Virus record (IMG/VR): IMGVR_UViG_3300027856_000027
Coordinates: 1 to 24,242 of that record
From: a virus
Reading direction: 5' to 3' (one strand)
DNA: 24,242 nt
In this document: positions 1 to 8,124 of the stretch, one piece after another
Layout of the letters: each line of letters opens with the position of its first letter
How positions within the stretch are numbered: the stretch's first letter is position 1
Notes under the pieces: model-generated
Databases searched by the model: none
Seen by the model: only the letters and a program-made list of their open reading frames with translations
Told to the model about the DNA's origin: nothing
Made by a program: the position numbers and the translations under genes

Positions 1-203
1 TAGCTATTGATAACGTAATGGGTAGAACTAATATACAGGTTCACTCAGGAAACTATACGAGCCAGATTCAAGGCTGCATTTTAGTTGGAGACTCGGTTAG
101 GTTTTTAAACGATGATGGCGTGCCAGATGTAACCAACAGCAAGAATACACTGAAAAAGCTGCTATCTATGCTAGAGGATAGTTTTAGGGTAGATATTGAT
201 TAA
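1..203 (+). CDS. DUF5675 family protein, carboxy-terminal part (partial at window edge)
   Basis: The reading frame is open from the left edge and stops with TAA at 201-203, so only the last 66 or so residues are present and the true start lies outside. The visible segment carries the pattern HSGN (codons 42-53), then GCILVG (codons 72-89), then DVTNS and a leucine-rich end, which is the hallmark ending of DUF5675 proteins. These are common in phages and have no firmly established function. The His followed about 11 residues later by Gly-Cys superficially resembles the catalytic His/Cys arrangement of YkuD-type L,D-transpeptidases, but that is inference. The family usually shows TEGC where this copy has IQGC. 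It is the only plus-strand gene at this end and converges on the tailspike operon. Family membership is fairly sure; function is not known. Confidence 0.82.
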   Translation, partial: AIDNVMGRTNIQVHSGNYTSQIQGCILVGDSVRFLNDDGVPDVTNSKNTLKKLLSMLEDSFRVDID

Positions 204-372
204 GAGTTGTTCATCACCTAAATTCCACGCTCTAACTGTTACTGTATTGCTGGCTGATGCCCACAAAAAAAACTGAATTAGAGCTTAAAAAAATGCCGCA
301 ATAGCAAGGAGGAGCTAGAGCGGCTAATATTGTATATTTACATATTTAAGAGCTAAAGACAAGGAAGTCTGC
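204..372. other. Intergenic stretch between the DUF5675 gene and the terminator
   Basis: About 170 bases with no convincing gene on either strand. It contains a strong Shine-Dalgarno-like AAGGAGG at about 305-311 on the plus strand, but no usable start codon opens more than a handful of codons behind it (a TTG near 328 gives only eight). It may be the remnant of a lost small gene or the leader of a very short peptide. Confidence 0.4.
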
Positions 373-373
373 G

Positions 374-405
374 CCCGTAGTTACTCCAATTGCTACGGGT
401 TTTTT
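374..405 (+). terminator. Rho-independent terminator after the DUF5675 gene
   Basis: A perfect 7-bp stem, CCCGTAG (374-380) pairing with CTACGGG (393-399), with a 12-base loop, is followed directly by six T residues (400-405). The T-tract lies only on the plus-strand side, so it ends transcription coming from the DUF5675 gene. On the minus strand the stem is followed by GCGCAGAC, so it should stop late transcription poorly. Confidence 0.85.
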
Positions 406-407
406 AC

Positions 408-2729
408 TTAAATGTAAGTATCTACTTTCACCCTAAACGTTAGAGATGCTAAATCAATAGCAACACCAGTAGGATTGAACGCCCTTACAGTAACAGTGTT
501 CGCAGCAGACACGAAGCCTGTAAACATCATAGATCCAATACCAGCCGATGGCGGCACAACTATCACCGCATCAAGCGACTTAACGCCAGTTAGAGTTATG
601 GTTAAGTCTGCGTGAGTTCCAGCAGGTACGCTTGGAAAATCTAAAGTAGCATCAACAGTGAGTACGCTACCTTGAGTTTTAACGTCCACATTGAGCGTTT
701 GAGATACATCACCCTTAAAAGCGTTATCACTAATAATATAGCTTACCACGTTTGGACCAAACTCTAATCCGTAGTCTGTGCTTGATGTCGTAAATGGTAT
801 TGTGACGGCTGTATTTTGCTTGATGGTTATATCTGTAGATTCTTCGATATAGATACCACTAGCATTTGTTGTCACCCCTGCGTTGTAAATATCATTATTT
901 GAAAACCTAACCGATTCCATGTCAGTACCGTTAATTCCATCGTTACCGCTTCTAACTATAATATTGCTATCAATTTTAGAGTTGACTATCGATGTTAAGC
1001 TTATTCCATAAGAGCCAACATCCGTAATTATATTACCTCTAATATTAACAAAAGCGACATCATCAAAAATCGTAGAAGAGACAGCCCCAGCAAAAGGTGG
1101 AACGACTATTCCAGCACCAGAAGTTATATTGCTAATAATATTGCCTTCTACGTCCGTAGCTGTGTAAGGGTACGATTCTTTTAAGTCGCCCTTCCTTAAA
1201 AATATCCCTGCTGAACTCGTGGCATTACCTGTGATTATATTACCTTTGATAACGTTGTTGTCACCGTTAGCATCCACAACAATACCAATGTCATTATTAT
1301 ACAATGTATTTAACGCTATTTTGTATCCTGTTGAACTAAGGCAGAATATACCCCATACAGCACCTTCTACAGTGTTATCTACAATGGAGCAACCATCACA
1401 CTCTGAGTCTGGGAATATACCTGCACCAACACCACTAAAATTATTACTTACGTAATTCTTATTTATTTTTGTATTGGTCTGGTCAGCCATTGCTATGCCG
1501 TTCCCGCCATAAGAGTCAATAATACAATCAGTAACAATCCCTTTATCTCCGCCTACAGAAGTCCCTGTGGCTGTCCTTGGCCCAGTACCGACTAGGATTC
1601 CATGCCATACAGTTTGATTTACTTTTACGTTTTCTATTCTTGGATTTTCACAGCCAGCCAAATACACTCCGTTGGAGTATCGGTTATTAGCGTCTTGTAT
1701 TGATGTAATAAAAATATTTTGATCAACGCCCTGTGTTAGTGCTGGCGATATACCCACGTTAAGAAATTCTTCGCCTATCCCTCCTGCCGCCATAGGCACG
1801 TTGCTGGTGATAGTGTAAACGGTGTTATGAGTAGGGTCTACTTCATATCCATTAAAAGAGCCTGTTACTCTACGCATGAACTGGAACTGCTCCCCAATAT
1901 ACATTTGCGTCAGAGGGAACACGCCAGAGTTGGCTTGTACATTTAACGCATCAAAGTTAAGTAATGAGTCACCTGTTGAAGCGGTTGTTTTCGTTTTATA
2001 GAACGATGCTTGGCCTATATTTACTATAGAATTATCCGTTGCCTCCGCTACCAAAGTCGGCGTAAATGTGATACCTGCCATCGCATTACCCGCCGCCGTA
2101 ACAAAGTTTGTTATAGTGTAGATAGTAGAATCTCCATCGACAGTAAAAGTATTACCGCCCCCGACAGAGCCAGCCAGCGTAGCAGCATCAACATCAATAG
2201 AGCTTGAGCCTATCGGCTTTGTTCCATTAACTAAAGCGCCGCTATTTGCTGTTATTCCCGGCTTGGGTGCGTGCCTTGAAAAGAACCCGCCTCTATCTGC
2301 ATTATGCTGAACAGTAATATCTTTTACTGTAAAGTCGCTCCCGGAAATTGACTCGATGATATTTTGCCTCTGTACGCTATCAGCGAGCTTTAACGTACCT
2401 GCCCCTTCTATAGTAACATTTACCAAGTCCCTATTTGTTCCGTCAATCTTTATTGCTTCCGTCAATTCAAAAACACCGTAAGGAAGATAGTGAACAGAAT
2501 TAGACCCTGCTGTATCTATGCTTGATTGTATATTTGATATATCTATAACTTGCTTTGTAACTGGATTAGCAAAAAACCCATTTACAGGTATAGCGCTACC
2601 GTAATTAGTTGCATTTACCGTGTATAGCGTACCGTTAAGGCTTAACTGGGTGTTAATTCTCGGCTTGCTCGCCTGTAAACCTGATAAGGTAGCGAATACA
2701 CCACCTGTTACTCCGTTACTCATACTCAT
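408..2729 (-). CDS. Tailspike-like protein with parallel beta-helix
   Basis: A 773-residue surface protein, probably a trimeric receptor-binding or polysaccharide-degrading spike. Residues 60-140 look like the entry to a beta-helix (VIDISNIQSSID, then VTIEGAGTLKL). Residues 350-675 hold repeated right-handed beta-helix rungs rich in N-x-I, GI and G-N-I-I patterns (NNVIKGNIIT, VNIRGNIIT, SKIDSNII). Two related beta modules interrupt the start of the helix (about 159-239 and 265-343), each with a YTIT strand. The last 80 residues (from VDATLDFPSVPAG) resemble a beta-rich end domain common in phage structural proteins. Unlike the preceding spike it lacks a recognisable virion-anchoring first domain. 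The start ATG at 2729 lies 3 bases after the upstream spike's stop, with GAGGA overlapping that stop as ribosome binding site. ATG at 2723 is an alternative. Enzymatic activity cannot be assigned. Confidence 0.85.
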   Translation of the reverse strand: MSMSNGVTGGVFATLSGLQASKPRINTQLSLNGTLYTVNATNYGSAIPVNGFFANPVTKQVIDISNIQSSIDTAGSNSVHYLPYGVFELTEAIKIDGTNRDLVNVTIEGAGTLKLADSVQRQNIIESISGSDFTVKDITVQHNADRGGFFSRHAPKPGITANSGALVNGTKPIGSSSIDVDAATLAGSVGGGNTFTVDGDSTIYTITNFVTAAGNAMAGITFTPTLVAEATDNSIVNIGQASFYKTKTTASTGDSLLNFDALNVQANSGVFPLTQMYIGEQFQFMRRVTGSFNGYEVDPTHNTVYTITSNVPMAAGGIGEEFLNVGISPALTQGVDQNIFITSIQDANNRYSNGVYLAGCENPRIENVKVNQTVWHGILVGTGPRTATGTSVGGDKGIVTDCIIDSYGGNGIAMADQTNTKINKNYVSNNFSGVGAGIFPDSECDGCSIVDNTVEGAVWGIFCLSSTGYKIALNTLYNNDIGIVVDANGDNNVIKGNIITGNATSSAGIFLRKGDLKESYPYTATDVEGNIISNITSGAGIVVPPFAGAVSSTIFDDVAFVNIRGNIITDVGSYGISLTSIVNSKIDSNIIVRSGNDGINGTDMESVRFSNNDIYNAGVTTNASGIYIEESTDITIKQNTAVTIPFTTSSTDYGLEFGPNVVSYIISDNAFKGDVSQTLNVDVKTQGSVLTVDATLDFPSVPAGTHADLTITLTGVKSLDAVIVVPPSAGIGSMMFTGFVSAANTVTVRAFNPTGVAIDLASLTFRVKVDTYI

Positions 2730-2732
2730 TTT

Positions 2733-4976
2733 TTATTCCTCATACGTCACGAGTGTTCTAAAGCCAACTTGTTTTTGAAATATTTCAACGTTAAAGTCTG
2801 GGTTGTCGCCTATGGATGTGACAGACCTTGCGAATCTAAATACACCAGTCGCAGAAAGATTGACTCTTGCTATGTACTCAACTCCAGCAGTTACAGACAG
2901 TGGAGAATCTGGATCTTCAAAAGTAACACTTCCTACCGTTGCTCCTGAAATATCTTGAATAACATACACCGGCGCAGTTGTAAATGTAGCGCTCACCTTG
3001 CTTGTGTAAGATATAAATATAACAGCGTTATCTGATGAAAAGCCTGATAATGGTTCGGTTGATATATCTGTAAAATTATCCAAACCAAACAAACTAAACT
3101 GTGATTTTTTAACGTACCTATCACCGATATAAACATTTGATAAAGAATCTTTAGCAGAATTAACAATATCAATATTTGTGTTTAATGTAGTGATTCCGTC
3201 ATCAAAGTAAAAGTTATAATCAACAACTGAAGGAACGTTATAGCCATGCCTTGAATTAACAGAAGAAAAGTTTATTTCTTCCGCTGTACTGTCACCGTAA
3301 ACACTCATAATATTACCAATAGGCGCATTTACTTGTACGTTTTGACTGATTTGATGATAAACACCAGATTGATAGACACTAAAGTCATCAGCTCCAGTTA
3401 TCCCTTGGATGGTGAAATTCACCCCTTGATCTGCTAGCACTCCTGAGCCGTCACTAACTCGTTGTGATTGAGTCCAGTTATTTTCGTTATAACCGCCAAA
3501 AAAAGAAACTTGAGCGCCGCCGCCTTTTATCATGGTTCCTGTTTGCCATGCGGATTGTGAAATCCCGCCATGCCATTCAAGAGAGACAAAATTCCCTACA
3601 TTGGCAGTATTGTCAACGAATCGGTTATGCCAGTAACGTTCCGCTGAACACCCGAACATATATAAAGCATTTATAGGTCCCTCGCTGCCATCAATCCACC
3701 AACCGTATGAAGGAACAGGATCATTAAGACCTAGAGGCGCGTGCCTGTCTGCTGCTTGCCTAGCGTAACAGTTATAAAAACTAGGGTTGAATGATTGCAG
3801 GATATGGAAAGCGTACCGCTGAGCAATAGAGAAAACATTTTCCATCGAGCAAGATTCAAACCAATTACGGATTTTTATCCCAGTGTCGTTTCGCTGGCCG
3901 TTGCCTGACAAGTTGAAGTTTTTCAGGCTCATGTTTTTATATGTGTAAGCATCTAAAAACTCAATGACAACAATATCATTTTGGGAGCGTAAAACTGTAC
4001 TGTTTCCTGCTCCTGTTACCGTAAAGCCAATAACGCCAGAGCCAGTAGACTTATTCACCTGATGAGTACTGTAAAAGTGCGCTTCTTTGCCATCTAACGA
4101 AAGGTTAATGCCGTTATCAGCGCAATATGTTAACGCCTCCTGTAGTGCTGTATCATCAAAACCAGCCGCGCCCTCGTCTAAGAATTTAGCGCCAGCTTGA
4201 GCAAGTGTTACAGTGTTATTTTTAGGGATTAGCTGCGCGAAAAGACCCGTCGCAGTTAAGGGAATAAAATCTATCTGACTGAATACTCCTGACTGTATTG
4301 TGACTACTTTGTAAGTCGCTGAGCCGCCATCATTTAAAGAATGATAACCCTCTGTATCAAATATATCTCCAACCACAAGATCTTGATTTGATTTAGCATC
4401 AGTAAGCGAGTTAAAAACTTTTTTACCCTGCACTGTGATACCGCTTATAGCCACTATAGCGCCGTAAATCACAAATACTTGCTCGTTACCCGTAAAGGCC
4501 ACTGTTACTGTAATGTTTCCGTTTGCAGGGTCGTAAATGAAGTCTTCACCCTCTTCCTGCGTGTCGCCATCAATAACAAGGACTAAGCCGTTAGGTGCTG
4601 CTGGTACGTTTAATAACACTTGCCCACTAGTTACTGAAAACGATAAGTAGTTTACATTCTGCTCGAATCCGTCACCAAATGGATTTATGCTTTCAGCGAC
4701 TCTTAACGCGTTGATAGTGTCGTTAGCGTCTGCCTCTGCTGCTGTGGGGAATAAAAAAGCATCGTAAGTTTGGTTTATAAATGGTATAAACAAAGTATTA
4801 CCGTCAGTTGTAGGAAATCCATCAACATCAAGCTCTGCTTTTGCTAGTGTAGTATCGCCGCTTGAGTCAATTGACATAGCTATCGGCGTTGTTGTTTCTG
4901 GCTTGTAAAACTTTAAATACCAGCCATCTTGTTCGTCGTACTGCGGGATTATTCCTGCTATTGGTGCGTATGCCAT
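2733..4976 (-). CDS. Tailspike with head-binding/adaptor domain and pectate-lyase-like beta-helix
   Basis: A 747-residue tailspike. Residues 1-105 match the anchor domain shared by many podovirus tailspikes (GWYLKFY, then TTTPIAM, LAKAELDVDGFP, and YDAFLFPT near 71-78). Residues 106-180 form a small beta domain (VLVIDGDTQEEGEDF). Residues 185-250 hold a linker module with VVGDIFDTEGYHSLNDGG, typical before phage lyase domains. Residues 255 onward (AGAKFLDEGAAGFDDTALQEAL) start a pectate-lyase-3-like beta-helix with a WFESCSMENVF rung and an aromatic-rich groove region. The C-terminus is beta-rich. It probably sits on the tail and binds or depolymerises a surface glycan; the substrate is unknown. 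It follows the 46-residue gene by 9 bases, with AAGGA overlapping that gene's stop as ribosome binding site. Confidence 0.92.
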   Translation of the reverse strand: MAYAPIAGIIPQYDEQDGWYLKFYKPETTTPIAMSIDSSGDTTLAKAELDVDGFPTTDGNTLFIPFINQTYDAFLFPTAAEADANDTINALRVAESINPFGDGFEQNVNYLSFSVTSGQVLLNVPAAPNGLVLVIDGDTQEEGEDFIYDPANGNITVTVAFTGNEQVFVIYGAIVAISGITVQGKKVFNSLTDAKSNQDLVVGDIFDTEGYHSLNDGGSATYKVVTIQSGVFSQIDFIPLTATGLFAQLIPKNNTVTLAQAGAKFLDEGAAGFDDTALQEALTYCADNGINLSLDGKEAHFYSTHQVNKSTGSGVIGFTVTGAGNSTVLRSQNDIVVIEFLDAYTYKNMSLKNFNLSGNGQRNDTGIKIRNWFESCSMENVFSIAQRYAFHILQSFNPSFYNCYARQAADRHAPLGLNDPVPSYGWWIDGSEGPINALYMFGCSAERYWHNRFVDNTANVGNFVSLEWHGGISQSAWQTGTMIKGGGAQVSFFGGYNENNWTQSQRVSDGSGVLADQGVNFTIQGITGADDFSVYQSGVYHQISQNVQVNAPIGNIMSVYGDSTAEEINFSSVNSRHGYNVPSVVDYNFYFDDGITTLNTNIDIVNSAKDSLSNVYIGDRYVKKSQFSLFGLDNFTDISTEPLSGFSSDNAVIFISYTSKVSATFTTAPVYVIQDISGATVGSVTFEDPDSPLSVTAGVEYIARVNLSATGVFRFARSVTSIGDNPDFNVEIFQKQVGFRTLVTYEE

Positions 4977-4985
4977 TTTGATTCC

Positions 4986-5126
4986 TTACATTGAATTTAT
5001 TGCGTTTAAAGATAAAATAATAGCAAGCGCTAAGGAAATAAAACCAAAAAGCTTTGATACTCTAGGGAATGATTCCTTAGCTAAATACCATATCGCAGGC
5101 GGTGTAAATAAAGTTAATAATATCAT
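4986..5126 (-). CDS. Small membrane protein, 46 residues, between ejection and tailspike genes
   Basis: A short gene with ATG at 5126-5124 and TAA at 4988-4986. Its ATG overlaps the stop of the 607-residue gene in an ATGA arrangement, and AAGGA sits 8 bases upstream, both strong signs of coupled translation. The product begins MILLTLFTPPAIWYLAKESF and has a second hydrophobic stretch (about 28-42, FGFISLALAIILSL), so two short membrane segments separated by a basic turn (PRVSK) are likely. It has no recognisable family. The position next to the ejection proteins and before the spikes suggests an accessory role in injection or release, but that is inference. It fills almost all of the 146-base gap between its neighbours. 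Confidence 0.75.
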   Translation of the reverse strand: MILLTLFTPPAIWYLAKESFPRVSKLFGFISLALAIILSLNAINSM

Positions 5127-6946
5127 TCTTTTTTTCCTTGACTAGCTAGTGCTTTATAAGCTCGTAATTTTTGATTAAAATCCGGTGTAGATAAATTTTT
5201 TATTCTATCTCTAATGCCTAGTCCAACTTGAACTTCGAGAGGTACGCCAGCGGCTGCATCTGCAGCAACATCAATTAAATTACCTTTTAGCGCGTTTGGT
5301 TTTGCTAGTTTGAATGAGTTCGATATATTATTAGCCATCCAGCTTAGCGCCTCAATATCATCTTTATAGTTAACAGTAAAATCTCTGAGTACGCTATCTG
5401 TGTCTTTTATTAGTTTATTAATAACAACACCACTTGGCGCGTTAGATGTTATTCGCCTGGCTTTATTTCCTAGTATCTCACTAGATGCTGAGTCGAATAT
5501 ATCAATCTGGCTACCATCCAAGTCTTTTCCTGCTAACTTATTGAACGCTTTTTTAAGCCCGATGGTTTTACTGAAATCAATATTGGCTAATTCGTACGTA
5601 GTAGATTTTGAGTCTAATACATCATCTATGCCCCTAGATAAGTCAGTTAATAGTTTTTCTGAATCTGCGTCAATTTTTCCTGTTCCTAGCTCGTTATAAT
5701 CAATATTCTTTCTTATTGATTTTTTTAGGTTGTGAGCATCTTTAAACCCCTGCTTACTGTTTGATAATTTATTTACCAATTTAGTCATCTCTTCTTTGCT
5801 TCCGCCTGAGAAGTCAGACCGACTAAAATCAGGCGTTATCCATCCGTCATCACCTTTAGTGAAGGTCACGCCCATTTTATTTAGTTTAGTGGCAAAAACA
5901 TCTACAGGGGATGAAATATCAACCTCTACACCTTTTAATTTATCAGCAACATCTCCTATTCTTCTGCTGGCTCTTTTGTTTACGCGGTTAATGTCTTGCG
6001 CTCTATCTATTATAGCGTCTCCGACAACATCAATAGGGCTAAACTTCTGCTTAGTTAGCGGATTTTCCTTGCCAGCCTTAACGCCATCAAGCATTTTATT
6101 CACACGTTTTTTAGTGGCAGAGCTGGCGTTTTCCATGACAGAAATCACCTCTCTTGCTGACTCCTCGCCAAAGCTTTTCTCAAGCACTTTAAATGCTCTA
6201 TTGGTTGTCTTGTTGTTTATGATGTTTCCGCGAGAGGTTATCTCTTTTCCTATATTTTGCGTGTCTGGAGAGTCAGATAAAATACTTTCCGCTAACACCT
6301 TTCTAGCATCTTTAGGGTCTTTAAATGCTAGGTTTGGCAATGTTGTTTTTGGTCTAGTTAAAGCACCGACACCAATCATTTCACCAACCATTGCAGGAAT
6401 TGTTTTTATAAACGCACCGACTGCTGGACTGCCTGTCAAGTCAAACCCTTTATCAGCCGCTTTAGATGTGAATTCGTCAACAGACTCAATCATAGGCTTT
6501 AACGGCTCTAATTTATCAGCCATTTGCTGAATAGCCGCGTCCTCGTTAACACCCCGAGGTTCGTAAGTTAATATCTCTTTAACATTATTTAAAACCTGTA
6601 CAGGATCATTACTTGTTAATGGATTTAATAAATCAACGGTAGCTGTTAAGCCTCCTACAATCTCGCCAGCAATGCCACTACCAAGCTGTAAAGCGCCTTC
6701 AAAGCCGCCGATCAACTGATTGTTTAATTGCTGAGGTTCTAAGTCTTTAGCTGTTAATGGTTGCTCTGTAATGCTTTCTGTTACTGGTGCGGTGCTTTGT
6801 TCGGCGGGAGCTATCTCTTGCTCTGGCTGTTCATCAAACAAACCTTGAGACTTAGCGAAGTTCAATATTTGATCGTCTGTAGCCCCCTCTGGAGCTTCAA
6901 TCTGAAAGCTTTGCCCTGATGGTGACTGTATAGTAACAATAGGCAT
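5123..6946 (-). CDS. Internal virion/ejection-type protein, 607 residues
   Basis: A large protein following two other ejection-type genes. Residues 1-37 carry the I-x-APEGATDDQIL module common at the start of phage injection and structural proteins. Residues 38-70 are a Glu/Gln/Pro-rich linker. About residues 78-106 form a Gly-rich hydrophobic stretch (GGFEGALQLGSGIAGEIVGG) and 172-198 another (GAFIKTIPAMVGEMIGVGAL), both possibly membrane-interacting. The rest is helical, Lys/Asp/Asn-rich, and without a visible enzyme motif such as a lysozyme or transglycosylase. By position it parallels P22 gp16/gp20 or other podovirus internal proteins, but no specific homology is claimed. Its TAATG start overlaps the stop of the upstream 392-residue gene. 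Confidence is high for the gene, moderate for the role. Confidence 0.75.
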   Translation of the reverse strand: MPIVTIQSPSGQSFQIEAPEGATDDQILNFAKSQGLFDEQPEQEIAPAEQSTAPVTESITEQPLTAKDLEPQQLNNQLIGGFEGALQLGSGIAGEIVGGLTATVDLLNPLTSNDPVQVLNNVKEILTYEPRGVNEDAAIQQMADKLEPLKPMIESVDEFTSKAADKGFDLTGSPAVGAFIKTIPAMVGEMIGVGALTRPKTTLPNLAFKDPKDARKVLAESILSDSPDTQNIGKEITSRGNIINNKTTNRAFKVLEKSFGEESAREVISVMENASSATKKRVNKMLDGVKAGKENPLTKQKFSPIDVVGDAIIDRAQDINRVNKRASRRIGDVADKLKGVEVDISSPVDVFATKLNKMGVTFTKGDDGWITPDFSRSDFSGGSKEEMTKLVNKLSNSKQGFKDAHNLKKSIRKNIDYNELGTGKIDADSEKLLTDLSRGIDDVLDSKSTTYELANIDFSKTIGLKKAFNKLAGKDLDGSQIDIFDSASSEILGNKARRITSNAPSGVVINKLIKDTDSVLRDFTVNYKDDIEALSWMANNISNSFKLAKPNALKGNLIDVAADAAAGVPLEVQVGLGIRDRIKNLSTPDFNQKLRAYKALASQGKKE

Positions 6947-8124
6947 TATCTAACCACCTTAAATCCTGCGAATTCATCAACTGGAGCTTGCCCGAGTTGT
7001 AGTTTCTTCGCCTCAATATCTCTTTTCTTTTGCGCTATAAACGCATCTGTCTGTAGTATCTTTTGCTCTGGAGTTGCGTTTGGGTCGCCAAAAGTATTAG
7101 ATAGCCTTAACCCTTCCCCCTCCGTCATTGCACCGCCAAATGTTTGTTTGAGTAATGGTAATACCTGATTGTCAATAATCGCTATATATTTAACCCTAGC
7201 ATTTGCTCCCTTGGTCGATCCGAAGCCTGTTTCTTTTGCTATAGCATCAAAAAACCTGCCGCCATATGTACTGGTCGCGACACCAGCAAGCTCTTTAAGT
7301 CCATCCATAGCGGTTATTAACCCCGGAAGTCCAGCCTCAGCCCTTGCTAAGTCGTTCAGTACATCCCCTTTTTCTGTAGCTTCTTTTTCTGCTAACTTGA
7401 TCGCTTTAGTTATTTGAGGTTTAAATTTCTTTTGAGCTTGCAGTTTTGCTTCTTCTGTTGCTGTTGCTTTTTTACCCTCTGCATCAGCTATCGCTGTGGA
7501 TAAGTCATCATCTACTGCGATCCTTTCTGCTGCAGAAGTTGATACCTTCGCTATTCTTCCTAGCTTTCTAGCTGCTTCTTGTGCCTCTATTGTTGTCAGT
7601 TTAGGGTCGGCCTTAACAAGCCCTACTAAGTTTTCATGTTCTCGCTGCGAGACTGACTTAGAGCTAGATGCGGCAGGCATTAAAGTGTCGTTAATCTCTT
7701 GCGCTAATAAAGCCAATCCCTCTGGGGTCTGAGCTTGTAATATATCTTCATCAATTCCAGCGGTATCTACACCAGCACTTTGAAATTGTTGCTTTTGCCT
7801 TTGAAGCTCACCAACTAACGCTTGAGGATTATTTAACAATGGTCGTAAAGCATTAGCATAACTAGCCGCTATTTGTTGCGCTTGTTGTTGTTGATTAGAT
7901 AACTGAGTGCCTCCGCTTGCTGCAAATTCAGCTTGTTGCAAGTTAGCAGGTTGTTGAGCTTGTGCTAATTCAGTCTGTAACTGTAATAACTGATTTTGAA
8001 AAGGCGCTTGCTCTCTGCGCTGATTAAGTAAATCAACTTGCTGTAGGTTTTGTACGTTTTGCGCTACCCTTTGGCCTATATTTAAAGGCTTTCCGGCTAA
8101 AGCTATTCTTGAATCTATCGCCAT
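6946..8124 (-). CDS. Gln/Ala-rich ejection-type protein, 392 residues
   Basis: A probable DNA-ejection protein. Residues 18-115 are extremely rich in Gln, Leu and Ala (QNVQNLQQVDLLNQRR, LQLQTELAQAQQPANLQQ, SNQQQQAQQIAASYANALRPLL), with coiled-coil character. The middle is rich in Ala/Lys/Glu helices. The last 120 residues contain a more conserved block (TYGGRFFDAIAKETGFG, then LPLLKQTFGGAMTEGEGLRL) seen in podovirus DNA-transfer proteins. No signal peptide or catalytic motif is apparent. It overlaps both neighbours by TAATG junctions, so all three ejection genes should be made from one message, probably starting at the promoter at 8950-8977. Confidence 0.78.
   Translation of the reverse strand: MAIDSRIALAGKPLNIGQRVAQNVQNLQQVDLLNQRREQAPFQNQLLQLQTELAQAQQPANLQQAEFAASGGTQLSNQQQQAQQIAASYANALRPLLNNPQALVGELQRQKQQFQSAGVDTAGIDEDILQAQTPEGLALLAQEINDTLMPAASSSKSVSQREHENLVGLVKADPKLTTIEAQEAARKLGRIAKVSTSAAERIAVDDDLSTAIADAEGKKATATEEAKLQAQKKFKPQITKAIKLAEKEATEKGDVLNDLARAEAGLPGLITAMDGLKELAGVATSTYGGRFFDAIAKETGFGSTKGANARVKYIAIIDNQVLPLLKQTFGGAMTEGEGLRLSNTFGDPNATPEQKILQTDAFIAQKKRDIEAKKLQLGQAPVDEFAGFKVVR

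Noticed and set aside
305-350. Small plus-strand gene behind the strong AAGGAGG at about 305
   Set aside because: No start codon within range opens more than about eight codons before a stop.
374-405. Bidirectional terminator also ending the tailspike transcript
   Set aside because: The minus-strand side of the stem lacks a T-tract, so only plus-strand termination is supported.
5796-6530. Long plus-strand open frame of 244 codons opposite the 607-residue ejection gene
   Set aside because: Its Ser/Leu/Pro-rich translation is the usual shadow of a Lys/Asp/Glu-rich gene on the other strand; there is no ribosome binding site or recognisable domain, and the minus-strand gene is well supported.
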